Shown here in pieces: positions 33,180 to 42,446 of a DNA stretch of 64,000 nucleotides. Each line of letters begins with the position of its first letter. Positions within the stretch are counted from its first letter, which is position 1. Source of the DNA: Bdellovibrionales bacterium (lineage in GTDB: Bacteria; Bdellovibrionota; Bdellovibrionia; Bdellovibrionales; Bdellovibrionaceae); assembly GCA_018266295.1 (NCBI GenBank), contig JAFEAQ010000008.1, positions 1-64,000 on the forward strand. Direction: 5' to 3'. The notes beneath the pieces were generated by a model that worked only from the letters and a program-made list of their open reading frames with translations, was not told the origin of the DNA and did not search any database. Both the position numbers and the translations under genes were made by a program.

Positions 33180-34228
33180 ATCTTCCTCCGAATGTTCTGA
33201 GGGCATGCTTTCGTACGTACTTGGTATTTATCGAGTTCATCGATCCAAGGACGGCCGTCGTCTACGAACACGAGCTGGTCAGAGTTCGTTTCGCTAAAGT
33301 CACCTTTTTTGAAGAGAGCTTTATCCATTTCAACGTCCGCATGGAGTCTTTGGATGGCTTCAACTTCGACAAGGTTTAATTTCTGAACGATTTTAAAGTT
33401 GTCATTGGTTTCAAGAGCCGCCAATTGCTTCATACGATTTTGCAATTTAGCTTGTGCGGTTGCTTTTGTTTTCTCGAAAGAAGCCTGAAGACTTTCCGAT
33501 TTGCCTTCTGCTTTCAAGATGGCCAAAGCTTTTTCAGTGAGTTTCAATCTCATCAATTGGCGTTGGAATTCGATATCTTTGTAGAAAAGCTGTGGCAAAT
33601 GGTTCGCGGCTTCACCGACTTCAGAGAATTGCATAGGGAACGTCTCAGCCGTCACCATGATTTTCGCCATGGAATCGTTCATGCCTGTTTTAGACAAGTT
33701 TTGGATTTCAACCAAACGTGGCTTTTGCTTATCTTTAAAGAGCTTATTTGTTTCGAAAACTTCTTTATAGTTGCAAGTCTTCAGGTTCGCCAAAGATTGC
33801 AAGAAGTAAGCTTCAGAACCGACGTAGCCCGCAAACTGAGGAGCCAGCAATGTTTTGGTCTGGCCCAAAGAAGCGTCCATTTGATTTTGACGGAAGTAAG
33901 TCCAAGCTTTTTCTTCAACGGCTTGCAACCAGTAAGCACTGCCTTTAGCGACTTGGTCGTAAAGAGCACGGGCCTCCTCGTATTGGCCTTTTGCGTAGAC
34001 CTTACGAGCTTTTTCCATCAATGCTTTGTCAGCGCAATCGCTGCAGGTGTTGAGGTATTTCTTATCGAGTTTATCGAAGTCCACCATTTGCAGTGTTGCA
34101 GCGGTGTTTTTAGACTTCAAAGCTGCTGCGAAATCTTCGGACCATTTCTGCGCTGAAAGACGATCTTCAGCACGGGCGCCGATAGCAGCAAGAACTACTA
34201 AAGATGCTAAGATCGATTTGATCATCAT
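33176..34228 (-). CDS. Periplasmic TPR-like protein (GltC-like)
   Basis: 350 residues with a signal peptide ending in GARA, then helical repeats. YAKGQYEEARALYDQVAKGS and the following EKAWTYFRQNQMDASLGQTK look like TPRs. CSDCA near residue 55 may be a metal or disulfide site. Position next to an outer-membrane barrel and a VWA lipoprotein resembles gltC beside gltB/gltA in Myxococcus. The ATG at 34228 overlaps the barrel gene stop by four bases. Confidence 0.7.
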   Translation of the reverse strand: MMIKSILASLVVLAAIGARAEDRLSAQKWSEDFAAALKSKNTAATLQMVDFDKLDKKYLNTCSDCADKALMEKARKVYAKGQYEEARALYDQVAKGSAYWLQAVEEKAWTYFRQNQMDASLGQTKTLLAPQFAGYVGSEAYFLQSLANLKTCNYKEVFETNKLFKDKQKPRLVEIQNLSKTGMNDSMAKIMVTAETFPMQFSEVGEAANHLPQLFYKDIEFQRQLMRLKLTEKALAILKAEGKSESLQASFEKTKATAQAKLQNRMKQLAALETNDNFKIVQKLNLVEVEAIQRLHADVEMDKALFKKGDFSETNSDQLVFVDDGRPWIDELDKYQVRTKACPQNIRRKM

Positions 34229-34992
34229 AAGATCCATCCAAGGCCGATAGTGGCCGCAGCAGAGTTAATATCACGTGAACCCGTCACGATTTGGTCTTTG
34301 TAAGCTTGGTAACGGATTTCTGCGCGAGCAGAAACGTGTTTCGTCATCCACAAACCAAAACCAAGGCCCGCCGTCGCGATACCGGTAGGACCGCTCTCGA
34401 GGACGATTTGTCCACCACCTGCAAGCAAGTAGAAGTCGAATTGCGCAATCGCTTTATCAAAGAAGTTGATTTTACCGTAAACAGGGTACCAGTTGATCGT
34501 GCCCATAGTCGCATTTTGTGGTCTGTCGATATCTACGATCGTAGAGCTAAGACCATTGTTTTTATTTGCAAGAGCTTCATCGTAAATACGCTTACCTTCT
34601 GGAGTCTCTTGATTTTGGTAAGAGTAGTAACGAGCGCCGATCGACCAGCGTGGAGTCAAATGGAAGTCCAAGGTCGCACCGATATTTTGCGTTTGTACAT
34701 ACGTAGTCCCACCCATGACCCCGCCATAATTGATTCCTACTTCGAGGCGGTTGTGACGATCTACGATGCGATCTTGGACAATACGAGATTTAGTTTCAGG
34801 ATTGAGTCTCTCTGACATTTCCATCAAAGCATCGTTACCACCAAGGCCGTCGACGTCTTTGTTGAAGTCGATTTGCTTAGCTTGTTGCTGTTGAGGAGCT
34901 GGAGCCGTTTTCTTTGTGGTTTTAGGGGCTGCAGCTACAGAGAGAGAAGCCAACAAAAGAGTACTGAGGGTTAAAACTTTGAGGGTTTTCAT
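34225..34992 (-). CDS. Outer-membrane beta-barrel protein (GltA/GltB-like)
   Basis: 255 residues: signal peptide, a Lys/Gln/Pro-rich spacer, then a predicted eight-strand barrel with alternating hydrophobic strands (RLEVGINYGGVMGG, WSIGARYYSYQNQ, DFYLLAGGG, ARAEIRYQAYKD) ending in GLGWIL, a typical outer-membrane C-terminus. It would form the surface element of the Agl/Glt-like complex. Overlap of one base with the preceding lipoprotein gene indicates one operon. Confidence 0.8.
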   Translation of the reverse strand: MKTLKVLTLSTLLLASLSVAAAPKTTKKTAPAPQQQQAKQIDFNKDVDGLGGNDALMEMSERLNPETKSRIVQDRIVDRHNRLEVGINYGGVMGGTTYVQTQNIGATLDFHLTPRWSIGARYYSYQNQETPEGKRIYDEALANKNNGLSSTIVDIDRPQNATMGTINWYPVYGKINFFDKAIAQFDFYLLAGGGQIVLESGPTGIATAGLGFGLWMTKHVSARAEIRYQAYKDQIVTGSRDINSAAATIGLGWIL

Positions 34993-36074
34993 TACTTCTT
35001 ACCTCCAGCTGTCTTTACGTTTTGTGGCTTTGCTTCAGAAGCCGGCGGGGTTGTAGGAGTAGCTGGTGTCGCCGGAGCTTCTGGTGTTGGACGATTGATT
35101 TTTACGCGGATCACGGTGCTTGGGCTTGCGTTGAAAGCAGAAACCACTCTCAAAGCAATGCGAGTTTGAGTGAAGTTGACGTTGGCAACAGTGCCATTTT
35201 TCAACTTTTGGTTTTCAACCGGCATGTTCTTCGTGTCGAAAACACGGTTGAACTTCCATTTGTAGTCACCGAGGTATTCAAGAGAAGGGCGGCTTGGGTC
35301 TTTAGAGACGTAGCGGGCCCCATCCATTTCCATATAGTCGGAGCCCACCACCTGAGTTGTTTCATCTTCGGAAGGTGACAAGCTTGGTTTTACAGCAGAG
35401 TTAGCATCAACACCTGGAAATTTCACTGTGATAGAGAAAGGAACAACGTCGCCTTCTTTAACTTCTTTATCCAAACCAGTCACCGTCAACTGAGAAGGCT
35501 TTTCTTGGTTTCTAAAGAGAGAGAAGAAAACAGTTTTTTCAAGAGACAAACCTTTAACTGTGTTTGCTTTTTCTTGTGTCTTAGCAGAGACAAGAACAGG
35601 AACTAAAGTCGCATTATAGACTTTAGGAGGTTGTTCGTCGTAAGAGATTGTGTTTGTCGCTGGAGTCCAGCGAAGCTCATAGGTGTTAGGTGATTGAGCT
35701 GTTGAAATGTCGCGGAATTCTGCTCCTGTTGGAAGACCTTTTGCAGTCAGCTTCATTTGGATATCAGAATCTTGTACGCGAAGAGTGATTTTGTATGAAG
35801 TTTGCTGGCCTTCGTAGAAAGCCATCATCTTATCGCCCAAGTCGATTTTGAAGTAGTTGTCGTTCAAAGTCGCTTGTTCTTTGATCACTTCTTTGTCTTT
35901 CGTGACATAGACGATCTTTTCAGGAACAGGAGTCGGGCCCGTTTGGAGTTGTTGTTTTGCGTTTTCACGGATTTGTTTGATTTCCGCTTCGCGAGAATCT
36001 CCGTAGTTGCTGCTGCCGCAGGCTGCGAACGTCAAACTAGCTGCCATCAGAGTGTAAGATAATACGTTCTTCAT
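34992..36074 (-). CDS. Lipoprotein of the Agl/Glt-like operon
   Basis: 360 residues with a lipobox (LTFAAC). The mature protein looks like two to three beta-sandwich domains, with phrases such as YFKIDLGDKM, TAKGLPTGAEF and VPFSITVKFPGVD, and a Pro/Ala/Thr-rich tail. TAKGLPTGAEF resembles the Ig-like or cadherin-like domains common in surface proteins. I do not recognise an enzyme. By position it corresponds to the lipoprotein component of Glt-type complexes. Confidence 0.72.
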   Translation of the reverse strand: MKNVLSYTLMAASLTFAACGSSNYGDSREAEIKQIRENAKQQLQTGPTPVPEKIVYVTKDKEVIKEQATLNDNYFKIDLGDKMMAFYEGQQTSYKITLRVQDSDIQMKLTAKGLPTGAEFRDISTAQSPNTYELRWTPATNTISYDEQPPKVYNATLVPVLVSAKTQEKANTVKGLSLEKTVFFSLFRNQEKPSQLTVTGLDKEVKEGDVVPFSITVKFPGVDANSAVKPSLSPSEDETTQVVGSDYMEMDGARYVSKDPSRPSLEYLGDYKWKFNRVFDTKNMPVENQKLKNGTVANVNFTQTRIALRVVSAFNASPSTVIRVKINRPTPEAPATPATPTTPPASEAKPQNVKTAGGKK

Positions 36075-36084
36075 AAAACTCTCC

Positions 36085-37326
36085 TTATCGACTGCTCACG
36101 CGTGTCAGGTTGAACGGGTAGAGGACGTCGACATTGACCTTTCCTACAGGTTTAGGGAACTGCCATGTTCTCATTTTATCTAGCATGCAATTTTCAACGA
36201 GCTTCGAACCAAGGGAAGACTGAGCTACTTTCGCAACTGTGATTCTTCCAGCAGGGCCGATAGTGAAATCAACCGCGACGCGTCCGCCAATTGAAGGTTG
36301 CGCTTGCAATCCTTTTTCATAGCAGTAAGTGATTTGACCTAAGTGTTTGTTAATAACAGCGAGGATTTGGTCCTGATCCAAACCACCTTCAACAGTGGCT
36401 TCGTCATCAAGAGGCAAACTGATTGGAGACATACCACCAACCATCGAGATCTTACCGTAACCAGCGCGACCGCCACCAGCGCCACGAGTGCCGTAACCGC
36501 CAGCACTTTCAGCACGGCCACCTTCACCAGCGCTGCCGGCGATAAGACCGTTACCCGGCATCATTCCTTTTACGCCACCACGGCCAGTAGAACCAACACC
36601 GCCACCACCTTGGCCTTGGCCAGCAGAGCGGATGTTTTTCAAAGAGTTCATATCCAAGCCTTCAGCACCTTTGTGACCTTTTGCAACGCCACCCAAAGCT
36701 GCCAACGCACCGACACGGTGAACGTCCGTTGCTTTTGCAGTTTTCACTTTATATGGCTTCGTCAAAAGTTTCTTCGTCGCAACTGGACGGTAGACTTTGT
36801 TTGTCGGCTTGATTTTCTTTTCAGAAACTTTCACATGAGGAGCTGGAGCCGGTTTTTCAACAACCGGAGTTTCTTTCTTAGGAACGACGATTGTTACCAA
36901 AGCTGGTTCTTCAGGTTTTTGTGAGAAGTATTTAGCAGAGATCCAAGAACCCAACATTAAAATCAAAACGATGGCGATGTGGCCGATCATTGTTTTTTCG
37001 AGGATTGTCTTAAGTTCTTTCTCGTCTTGTTCCTTTGTCAGTTGATGGTCTGGGCTGTTGATAGCCGTTTCATCCATCAAGCGGAGTTGGCCTAAGCCAG
37101 AGAGCTTTACAGGCTTTTCGAGATCAGAAACAGTCAGAGTTTTCAGCAGAGTGTACTCAAGCTCGTTGTCCTCAAGAGTTTTGAGGTTTGCGACCGCTTC
37201 AACGCGGCGCTGGTCTTTCAAGAAGACGATATTCATTGAGCGTGAGTCCACCGCAAAGGTTCTTACCTTTTGGCCCAGCATATTCTCTAGGATCAGCAGT
37301 TGTGTGTTTTTCTTTGCAGTGCTCAT
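36085..37326 (-). CDS. TonB-like AgmX/PglI-domain protein (GltG/GltJ-like)
   Basis: 413 residues. An N-terminal cytoplasmic part of about 115 residues is followed by one membrane segment (MIGHIAIVLILMLGSWISA) and a Pro/Lys-rich periplasmic spacer. After a Gly-rich stretch around 230-290 comes a C-terminal domain with ITYCYEKGLQAQP, GRVAVDFTIGPAGRI and MRTWQFPKP. That C-terminal pattern is the AgmX/PglI TonB-like domain. In Myxococcus such proteins bridge the inner-membrane motor to outer-membrane parts during gliding. The motor genes upstream fit this role. Confidence 0.85.
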   Translation of the reverse strand: MSTAKKNTQLLILENMLGQKVRTFAVDSRSMNIVFLKDQRRVEAVANLKTLEDNELEYTLLKTLTVSDLEKPVKLSGLGQLRLMDETAINSPDHQLTKEQDEKELKTILEKTMIGHIAIVLILMLGSWISAKYFSQKPEEPALVTIVVPKKETPVVEKPAPAPHVKVSEKKIKPTNKVYRPVATKKLLTKPYKVKTAKATDVHRVGALAALGGVAKGHKGAEGLDMNSLKNIRSAGQGQGGGGVGSTGRGGVKGMMPGNGLIAGSAGEGGRAESAGGYGTRGAGGGRAGYGKISMVGGMSPISLPLDDEATVEGGLDQDQILAVINKHLGQITYCYEKGLQAQPSIGGRVAVDFTIGPAGRITVAKVAQSSLGSKLVENCMLDKMRTWQFPKPVGKVNVDVLYPFNLTRVSSR

Positions 37327-37338
37327 GACTTTACGTCC

Positions 37339-37641
37339 TTAGTTTCTTTCAGTTTCTCTTTGGCTGCGGTCTTCAAACTGAGTTCTGCCGCCTAAGAGAT
37401 CTTCCATAAATTTATCGTTCTCGACCGTCGCTGTAGAGCTCAGTGAGCTCTGGTACTTACCGCGGAGATTGGAACCGTTAAACTTAAACGAGGTTCCGAG
37501 CTTCGCTTGCGGGGCCGAGGTCCCCTTCGGAGCCGCCTTCTTGGCAGCAGCTCTTTTGTGAGCTGCCCCAGTTTCAGCGTGTGCTCCATTTACCGCGAAT
37601 ATACAGAGCAAGATCAGGGCCAGAGTTTTTGAATTTTTCAT
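37339..37641 (-). CDS. Small secreted basic protein of the Agl/Glt-like operon
   Basis: 100 residues: signal peptide ending in AHA, a Lys/Ala-rich segment (KRAAAKKAAPKG), then a polar tail with LGTSFKFNGSNLRGKYQ. I do not recognise it. Overlap with the large TPR gene by four bases shows that the two are co-translated, so it is probably a real component of the complex. Confidence 0.65.
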   Translation of the reverse strand: MKNSKTLALILLCIFAVNGAHAETGAAHKRAAAKKAAPKGTSAPQAKLGTSFKFNGSNLRGKYQSSLSSTATVENDKFMEDLLGGRTQFEDRSQRETERN

Positions 37642-40604
37642 AGGCTTTTTCCTCTCTGAATTCGACTTAAACGAGCTTCCAGGTACGAAGGCATCAGCGG
37701 GTGGCCGATTTTCGTCTCTAGATTTTTCAATTTTTCAATATCACTCACGTTATCAGGGTTTTGCGCCACCGTTTTGCGCGCAGAAACCAAGTCATCCCAA
37801 CTCAAAGTGCCTTCGTTCAAAGCTTTCTCGACGGCGCTGTGGTTGCGGCTATTGCTAGGCAAAGCAGCCAGCAAGTTCATTTCGCGGCGAAGAAGTTTTT
37901 TGATCTCAGGACGAACTGTGGAGAAATCTGTGAGTAACTGTGAAATCGCTGGAGAGCGTTCCCAGATCTCAGACTCACGTTGTTGCGAGAACTTCGCTTT
38001 CACATAGTAAGGTTTTGATTGTTGCTTCAAGATATCGAGGTATTGCTTTTGCTCTGCAGCAGTTAACTTCTTAGGAACCGGCAATGCCACGAGGTCACGG
38101 ACCATGCGGTCGTTCTCAGAAGAAACCACGTTCAAAGCCAGCAATTGAGCTGTCACGTCTTTGAACTTCAAGCTTTCAGCCAATGTTTTATCAGCTTCTT
38201 TCAGGAGCTTAATACGCTCTTTGATCGTTCTCTGCATGGCAGAATCTGATTTAACGTTCAACTGGTGACGAGCGATACGTGCTTTAAACGAAATAACGTC
38301 AGAGTAGAAATCCTGTTTAGCAATGAAGTTCGGAGCCGATTGACGGCGGAGTTCCTTCATCGCAAGAACCGACTTCAAACCCTTTTTATCGCCTGTGCGA
38401 GCATAAACCAACAAAGTGATTTCGTTTAAAAGGCCTGCGTCTTTAGCCAATTCAGGAGCTTGAGCTTTCAACTCACGAACTGGGTTTGGCGAGAGCAATA
38501 CCAGGCGTGATCTGACAGAGCGAGCGCTCTGACCTTTAAGACCAGAAGCCAAGGCTTTCTTATAGTGGCCAGTTGGGTTCAAATTCGCCAGATCAGCAAG
38601 AGTCCCCAAGCGCAATTCTTTATCCGCAGACTTCATACCTTTGAATTTCATTTTCAAAGCAGTGAGGTAAGCGTTTTTGAAATCGAGTTTCTTTTCGTGG
38701 AAAGCAACGATTTTACCGAGGCTTTCTTCACGACGTTCTTCCGACAAACCAGGTTGAGCCATCAAAGACTGCAATGAGCGAACGTAAACGTCGTCATTGT
38801 TCAAGCGTTGAGCCACGATGCTCATATTTGTATAGAGCAAAGTCTTCTCAGCAGCCGTTGCGCCCGCCATATTAGCTTTTTGCATTTGCTCCAAAGACTT
38901 GCTCAGGTCTGAGTTGCTTGCGTTCTTGTCATTTGCAATGCGAGCGACACGGTTCATCAAGGCCTTACGAGCCATTGTTGAATACTCGGTACGATCTTTC
39001 GGAAAGGCCTCAGCATATTGCCAAGCCCAGTCTTCTAGGCTGTCTTCGTATTTCATTTGCGCTAAGCAATCGAGTGAAAGATCCGCAGACTTCTTACGAA
39101 GGTTCGCAGGACCCGATTTATCCATCGCGAGCACATAGAAGGCTTGTGAAGCATCACGATGATTCTTCTGTCGGTAAGTTAAGTAAGCCATTTGGTAACG
39201 AACTTCAAAGCTCTTATCGCCTTTAGGCGCCACTTCGAGGTAGTGTTCGTAAGCAGCTTTTTGCAATACAGGATTTTGAGATTTCTCAGCCGTTGAGATC
39301 TCGCTCAACAGAGCGGTCTTTTGCACTTCAGGTTTTGTTTCTTTGTTGTTACTGACTGAACGGAAGAACTGCATTGCAACCGCATGTTTTCCCATATTGT
39401 CAGCGACTTGAGCCCCACGCTGAGCCATCTCCGTATCATTCGGGAATGTCTTGCTGTAGATGAGGTAAGAGTTCAGCAAATCGGCATCGGGTTTGAGTTT
39501 TTTAGAACGGTGAAGCTCCGTAACATAACGTTTCATTGTCTTTTCGAGTTCTTGGCACTTCGAAGCGTCTTTGCAATTCTTTTGGTATTCCTGAGCAGCT
39601 TTAGCGAAGTCTTGAGTCGACTTGCTTGTTTCGCCACCATCGTAGTTGACTTGCGCAAGCTTCACGAAAGCTGCAAGACGTTCTTCTTGAGTCAGAGTTG
39701 TGTCTTCCAAGTAGCGGTTGTAGATCGTTGCAGCGGCTTTCTTCTGACCGAGACGATCGGCTTCAGAAGCAAAGTGCAAGAGCAAGTCTTTACGGCTCTC
39801 TTTTGGTGAGAAGGCTTCGTAGCTTGTGATTTCTTTAGAGGTGATCGGACGGCGAGCATAGAACGTCGCTAAGTCCTTGATGATGTCGTTGTGGAAAACA
39901 GGGTCGTACTTAATGCCTTCGTTGTTTTCGCGAACGATGAGCTCAGGCTTTTTCAACAAGCCTTCCATTGTCGCGATACCAGCATTGAGTTGATCCAAAT
40001 TCAACTGGCACCAAGCCATGTTATAAATCACTAAGCCGCGGCCTTCGAGGTTTTTATATTTAAGAGCCACTTCATAATGGCCGAGAGCTTCTTTGTATTT
40101 TGCTTTTTGGAAAAGAAGGTCACCAAGGCTTGAATGAGAACGAGCGACGATCTCTTCAGAGGTATTCTTGGTTTTAGCTTCTTTCAAGATGCGTTCGTAC
40201 AGAGCGATCGCTTTATCCGATTGACCTGCCATCTCTTGCAAGTGGGCAAGCTGGAACAAAATTGGACCGTGATCGTTCAATTTAACTTCTTTTAAAAGGT
40301 CTTCATAGATTGCAACGGCTTTCAGGCGATCTGCTTTCGAGCCTTTGCAAGATTCGCAATTGGCTTCAACTTCTTGCATGAAGCGGAGGCGGGCGCGCTC
40401 TGAGAGCAAGTCCGCAAGACGTTGCTCCGTCGGCAACCAAGAAGCATCGGTTTTGTCCATGGCAGAAAGGACGCGTTCGAGTCTGTCTATAACCATGTCC
40501 TGAGTTTGCGCGCTCATTTTCTCAGCGTTAGCCACAGAGAGGCCGCCCAGGAAGATACCGCCAAAGACTGCACTAAAAATAAGGAGATGGTTTAAAGTTT
40601 TCAT
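37638..40604 (-). CDS. Large periplasmic TPR protein (GltD/GltE-like)
   Basis: 988 residues with a signal peptide (ending in ANA) and many TPR-type helix pairs throughout, for example GPILFQLAHLQEMAGQSDK, ARSHSSLGDLLFQKAKYKEA and YQMAYLTYRQKNHRDAS. A CESCK motif sits near residue 85. It resembles the big TPR scaffold proteins of Myxococcus gliding operons (AgmU/GltD, AglT/GltE). It would run through the periplasm and connect motor and outer membrane. The ATG overlaps the second ExbD-like gene. Confidence 0.75.
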   Translation of the reverse strand: MKTLNHLLIFSAVFGGIFLGGLSVANAEKMSAQTQDMVIDRLERVLSAMDKTDASWLPTEQRLADLLSERARLRFMQEVEANCESCKGSKADRLKAVAIYEDLLKEVKLNDHGPILFQLAHLQEMAGQSDKAIALYERILKEAKTKNTSEEIVARSHSSLGDLLFQKAKYKEALGHYEVALKYKNLEGRGLVIYNMAWCQLNLDQLNAGIATMEGLLKKPELIVRENNEGIKYDPVFHNDIIKDLATFYARRPITSKEITSYEAFSPKESRKDLLLHFASEADRLGQKKAAATIYNRYLEDTTLTQEERLAAFVKLAQVNYDGGETSKSTQDFAKAAQEYQKNCKDASKCQELEKTMKRYVTELHRSKKLKPDADLLNSYLIYSKTFPNDTEMAQRGAQVADNMGKHAVAMQFFRSVSNNKETKPEVQKTALLSEISTAEKSQNPVLQKAAYEHYLEVAPKGDKSFEVRYQMAYLTYRQKNHRDASQAFYVLAMDKSGPANLRKKSADLSLDCLAQMKYEDSLEDWAWQYAEAFPKDRTEYSTMARKALMNRVARIANDKNASNSDLSKSLEQMQKANMAGATAAEKTLLYTNMSIVAQRLNNDDVYVRSLQSLMAQPGLSEERREESLGKIVAFHEKKLDFKNAYLTALKMKFKGMKSADKELRLGTLADLANLNPTGHYKKALASGLKGQSARSVRSRLVLLSPNPVRELKAQAPELAKDAGLLNEITLLVYARTGDKKGLKSVLAMKELRRQSAPNFIAKQDFYSDVISFKARIARHQLNVKSDSAMQRTIKERIKLLKEADKTLAESLKFKDVTAQLLALNVVSSENDRMVRDLVALPVPKKLTAAEQKQYLDILKQQSKPYYVKAKFSQQRESEIWERSPAISQLLTDFSTVRPEIKKLLRREMNLLAALPSNSRNHSAVEKALNEGTLSWDDLVSARKTVAQNPDNVSDIEKLKNLETKIGHPLMPSYLEARLSRIQRGKSL

Positions 40605-41083
40605 TTTGTGGGAATGACCGCAAAGCGGAGTTTTTCAATACCGGCCTCAGAACCTGCTCTCAAGAGAGGATCGAGGTCTGCGTATTCCATGTTTGTGTCG
40701 GCTTGAACCAAAAGTTCCATAGCCTCTTTCGTCGATTTTTTAAGTTCAGCGAGCTTTGTGCCCAATGAAGTGCGAGGCACAGGCTTTTCATTCAAGAAGT
40801 AATTGCCTTTCTCGATTTTGAGAGTGGCAATTTCTTTCTCGAGTGCCTGGCTGTGCTCAGCCGTTGGCAAGCTCATTTGGCCAGGGATCTTGCTCTCAAC
40901 ACCCGTCGTTTGTGTGCCGATGAGAAGATAAATCACGATAATACAAAAAGCGTCGATCAAAGAAGTCAAAGGCAGCGCAAGACCGAGTTCTTTGCCATGC
41001 GAAGTTTTCTTACCGTCTTTCTTCAAAGACATGGCTTGCATGAGGGGTGAACGACGTTGTGTGATGAATGTATTGGTATTCAT
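40601..41083 (-). CDS. ExbD/TolR-like motor protein (AglQ/AglS-like), second copy
   Basis: 160 residues: a basic N-terminus, one membrane segment with the essential aspartate (LTSLIDAFCIIVIYLLIG), and a periplasmic domain ending in KLRFAVIPTK. Together with the TolQ-like protein it should form a proton channel that powers the complex. The ATG is preceded by AGGA and lies six bases after the first ExbD-like gene. Two different ExbD-type partners beside one TolQ-type protein matches the AglR-AglQ-AglS motor. Confidence 0.88.
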   Translation of the reverse strand: MNTNTFITQRRSPLMQAMSLKKDGKKTSHGKELGLALPLTSLIDAFCIIVIYLLIGTQTTGVESKIPGQMSLPTAEHSQALEKEIATLKIEKGNYFLNEKPVPRTSLGTKLAELKKSTKEAMELLVQADTNMEYADLDPLLRAGSEAGIEKLRFAVIPTK

Positions 41084-41089
41084 GTGATC

Positions 41090-41533
41090 CTACCCAAGTG
41101 GGGACAAGCCCACTCCGTCGAATTGATTTTTCTTAAGCTGATCCATGATACGGATCACATCGCCGTAAGAAGCGCGGGCTTCGGGGCGAACGATACTTGT
41201 TTTCAGTTCCGGCACCTGAGCACGGAGCGCTTGAATCTTAGCTTCAAGCGCCGTCCAGTTTACGCCGGTAGCTGTTTTCACGATCGTGTCTTCCAAGTTT
41301 TTGATTTGGGGTACGTCACGAAGAGAAAGTTGAACGTTACCGTCCTTCGTTAAAACAACCCAGAGCGACGGAGGATTTTTCTGTCCAGCCGTGGAATTGT
41401 CGCCGATGGCTTGCTTCGTATCGATCGATCCGAGTTGCAACCAAACTGCGGTGAGCAGCAAGAAGCAGATCAGAACCGAAAGGATATCGAGAACTGGCAA
41501 GATGTTTAATTCGAAGTTAAGTTCTTTTTTCAT
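41090..41533 (-). CDS. ExbD/TolR-like motor protein (AglQ/AglS-like), first copy
   Basis: 147 residues: an N-terminal cytoplasmic tip (MKKELNFELNILPVLDIL) with the proton-carrying aspartate near the start of its only membrane helix, then a periplasmic domain with VRPEARASYGDVIRIMDQL. I chose the ATG at 41533 with GGAG six bases upstream; an ATG at 41551 is less well placed. It pairs with the TolQ-like protein encoded just before. Confidence 0.88.
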   Translation of the reverse strand: MKKELNFELNILPVLDILSVLICFLLLTAVWLQLGSIDTKQAIGDNSTAGQKNPPSLWVVLTKDGNVQLSLRDVPQIKNLEDTIVKTATGVNWTALEAKIQALRAQVPELKTSIVRPEARASYGDVIRIMDQLKKNQFDGVGLSPLG

Positions 41534-41575
41534 ACCGGACTCCATGCCCATTAACGTGAAAGAGAGAGTCTTAAA

Positions 41576-42250
41576 TTAGTTCTTTGATTTCTTGTCTGTT
41601 ACTGGGGAGTAGTGAAAGCCCAATTGAATGAAAAGGTTCAAAGCGGCTTTGTTAAGATCCTCAGTTAAACGAGTCGCACGGTTTTGCAAAACGGCGTACA
41701 TGATCAAAGCAGGGACTGCGACGACCAGACCGTAAGCTGTCGTGTTCATTGCCAAAGAGATCCCTGATGACAGGATCGTTGCTTTTTCAGCAGCATTGGC
41801 GTTGGAGATACCAGCGAATGAGTGAATCAAACCAGTGATTGTACCCAAGAGACCCATCAGAGTTGCAACGTTGGCGAACATCGCCAAGAAGCCGATGCGT
41901 TTTTCTACGCGAGTCGTTTCCTCGAGAAGAATTTCGTCCATCTTGAGTTGGATCTCTTCTTTGCCGCCCATATCGATGGCAGCTTGGATACCGGCAGCAG
42001 CAACCACACCGAGGGGTTCTGTTTGACCGATTTGCTGAGATCTGCGAAGAGCTTTCTCAAGGTTACCGGCTTTGATATCGTCGGCGATGACCTTAGAAAG
42101 GGCCTTCTGGTTGTCTTTGCGTTTCATGAAGAGAGCGACCGCTCTTTCGATGATGATTGCCATGGACACGATCTGAGCGGCTAAAATAGCCCACATCCAG
42201 ATAGCGTCAGATGATGTAAATGCGCGACCAAGTGATAAAAAGAATTCCAT
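41576..42250 (-). CDS. TolQ/ExbB/MotA-like motor protein (AglR-like)
   Basis: 224 residues with three membrane segments (about 15-35, 115-140, 155-185) and the family pattern VATLMGLLGTITGLIHSF and AMNTTAYGLVVAVPAL. This is the ring-forming stator partner of ExbD-type proteins. GGAGG lies six bases before the ATG. It heads an operon of ten genes starting from a sigma-54-type promoter. Assignment to AglR rather than TolQ or ExbB rests on the Glt-like genes downstream and absence of tolA/tolB/pal. Confidence 0.88.
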   Translation of the reverse strand: MEFFLSLGRAFTSSDAIWMWAILAAQIVSMAIIIERAVALFMKRKDNQKALSKVIADDIKAGNLEKALRRSQQIGQTEPLGVVAAAGIQAAIDMGGKEEIQLKMDEILLEETTRVEKRIGFLAMFANVATLMGLLGTITGLIHSFAGISNANAAEKATILSSGISLAMNTTAYGLVVAVPALIMYAVLQNRATRLTEDLNKAALNLFIQLGFHYSPVTDKKSKN

Positions 42251-42286
42251 TGTAATCCTCCATTACGTTCCTCAACAGCCGGAATA

Positions 42287-42304
42287 CAGCAACGGAGGTG
42301 CCAG
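42287..42304 (-). promoter_or_regulatory. Sigma-54-type promoter of the Agl/Glt-like operon
   Basis: Minus strand: TGGCAC, CTCCG, TTGCT. GG and GC are ten bases apart and both boxes match consensus closely. The predicted start is about 27 bases before the ribosome site and ATG of the TolQ-like gene. An NtrC-type activator is encoded at 59510-60913, but whether it acts here is not known. Confidence 0.78.
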
Positions 42305-42446
42305 CCCTGAGAGCGCATATAGAGGACCTGATAGCGCAAATTAGCCTTGAGAGCACAGAAGTGCCGCAAAAAGGCAGCCGCTGTACGGGAATTGGTCACC
42401 GGAGGGTAAAGGCGGCTTTAACTTGGGAGAGGAAAATGGTGGAAAA

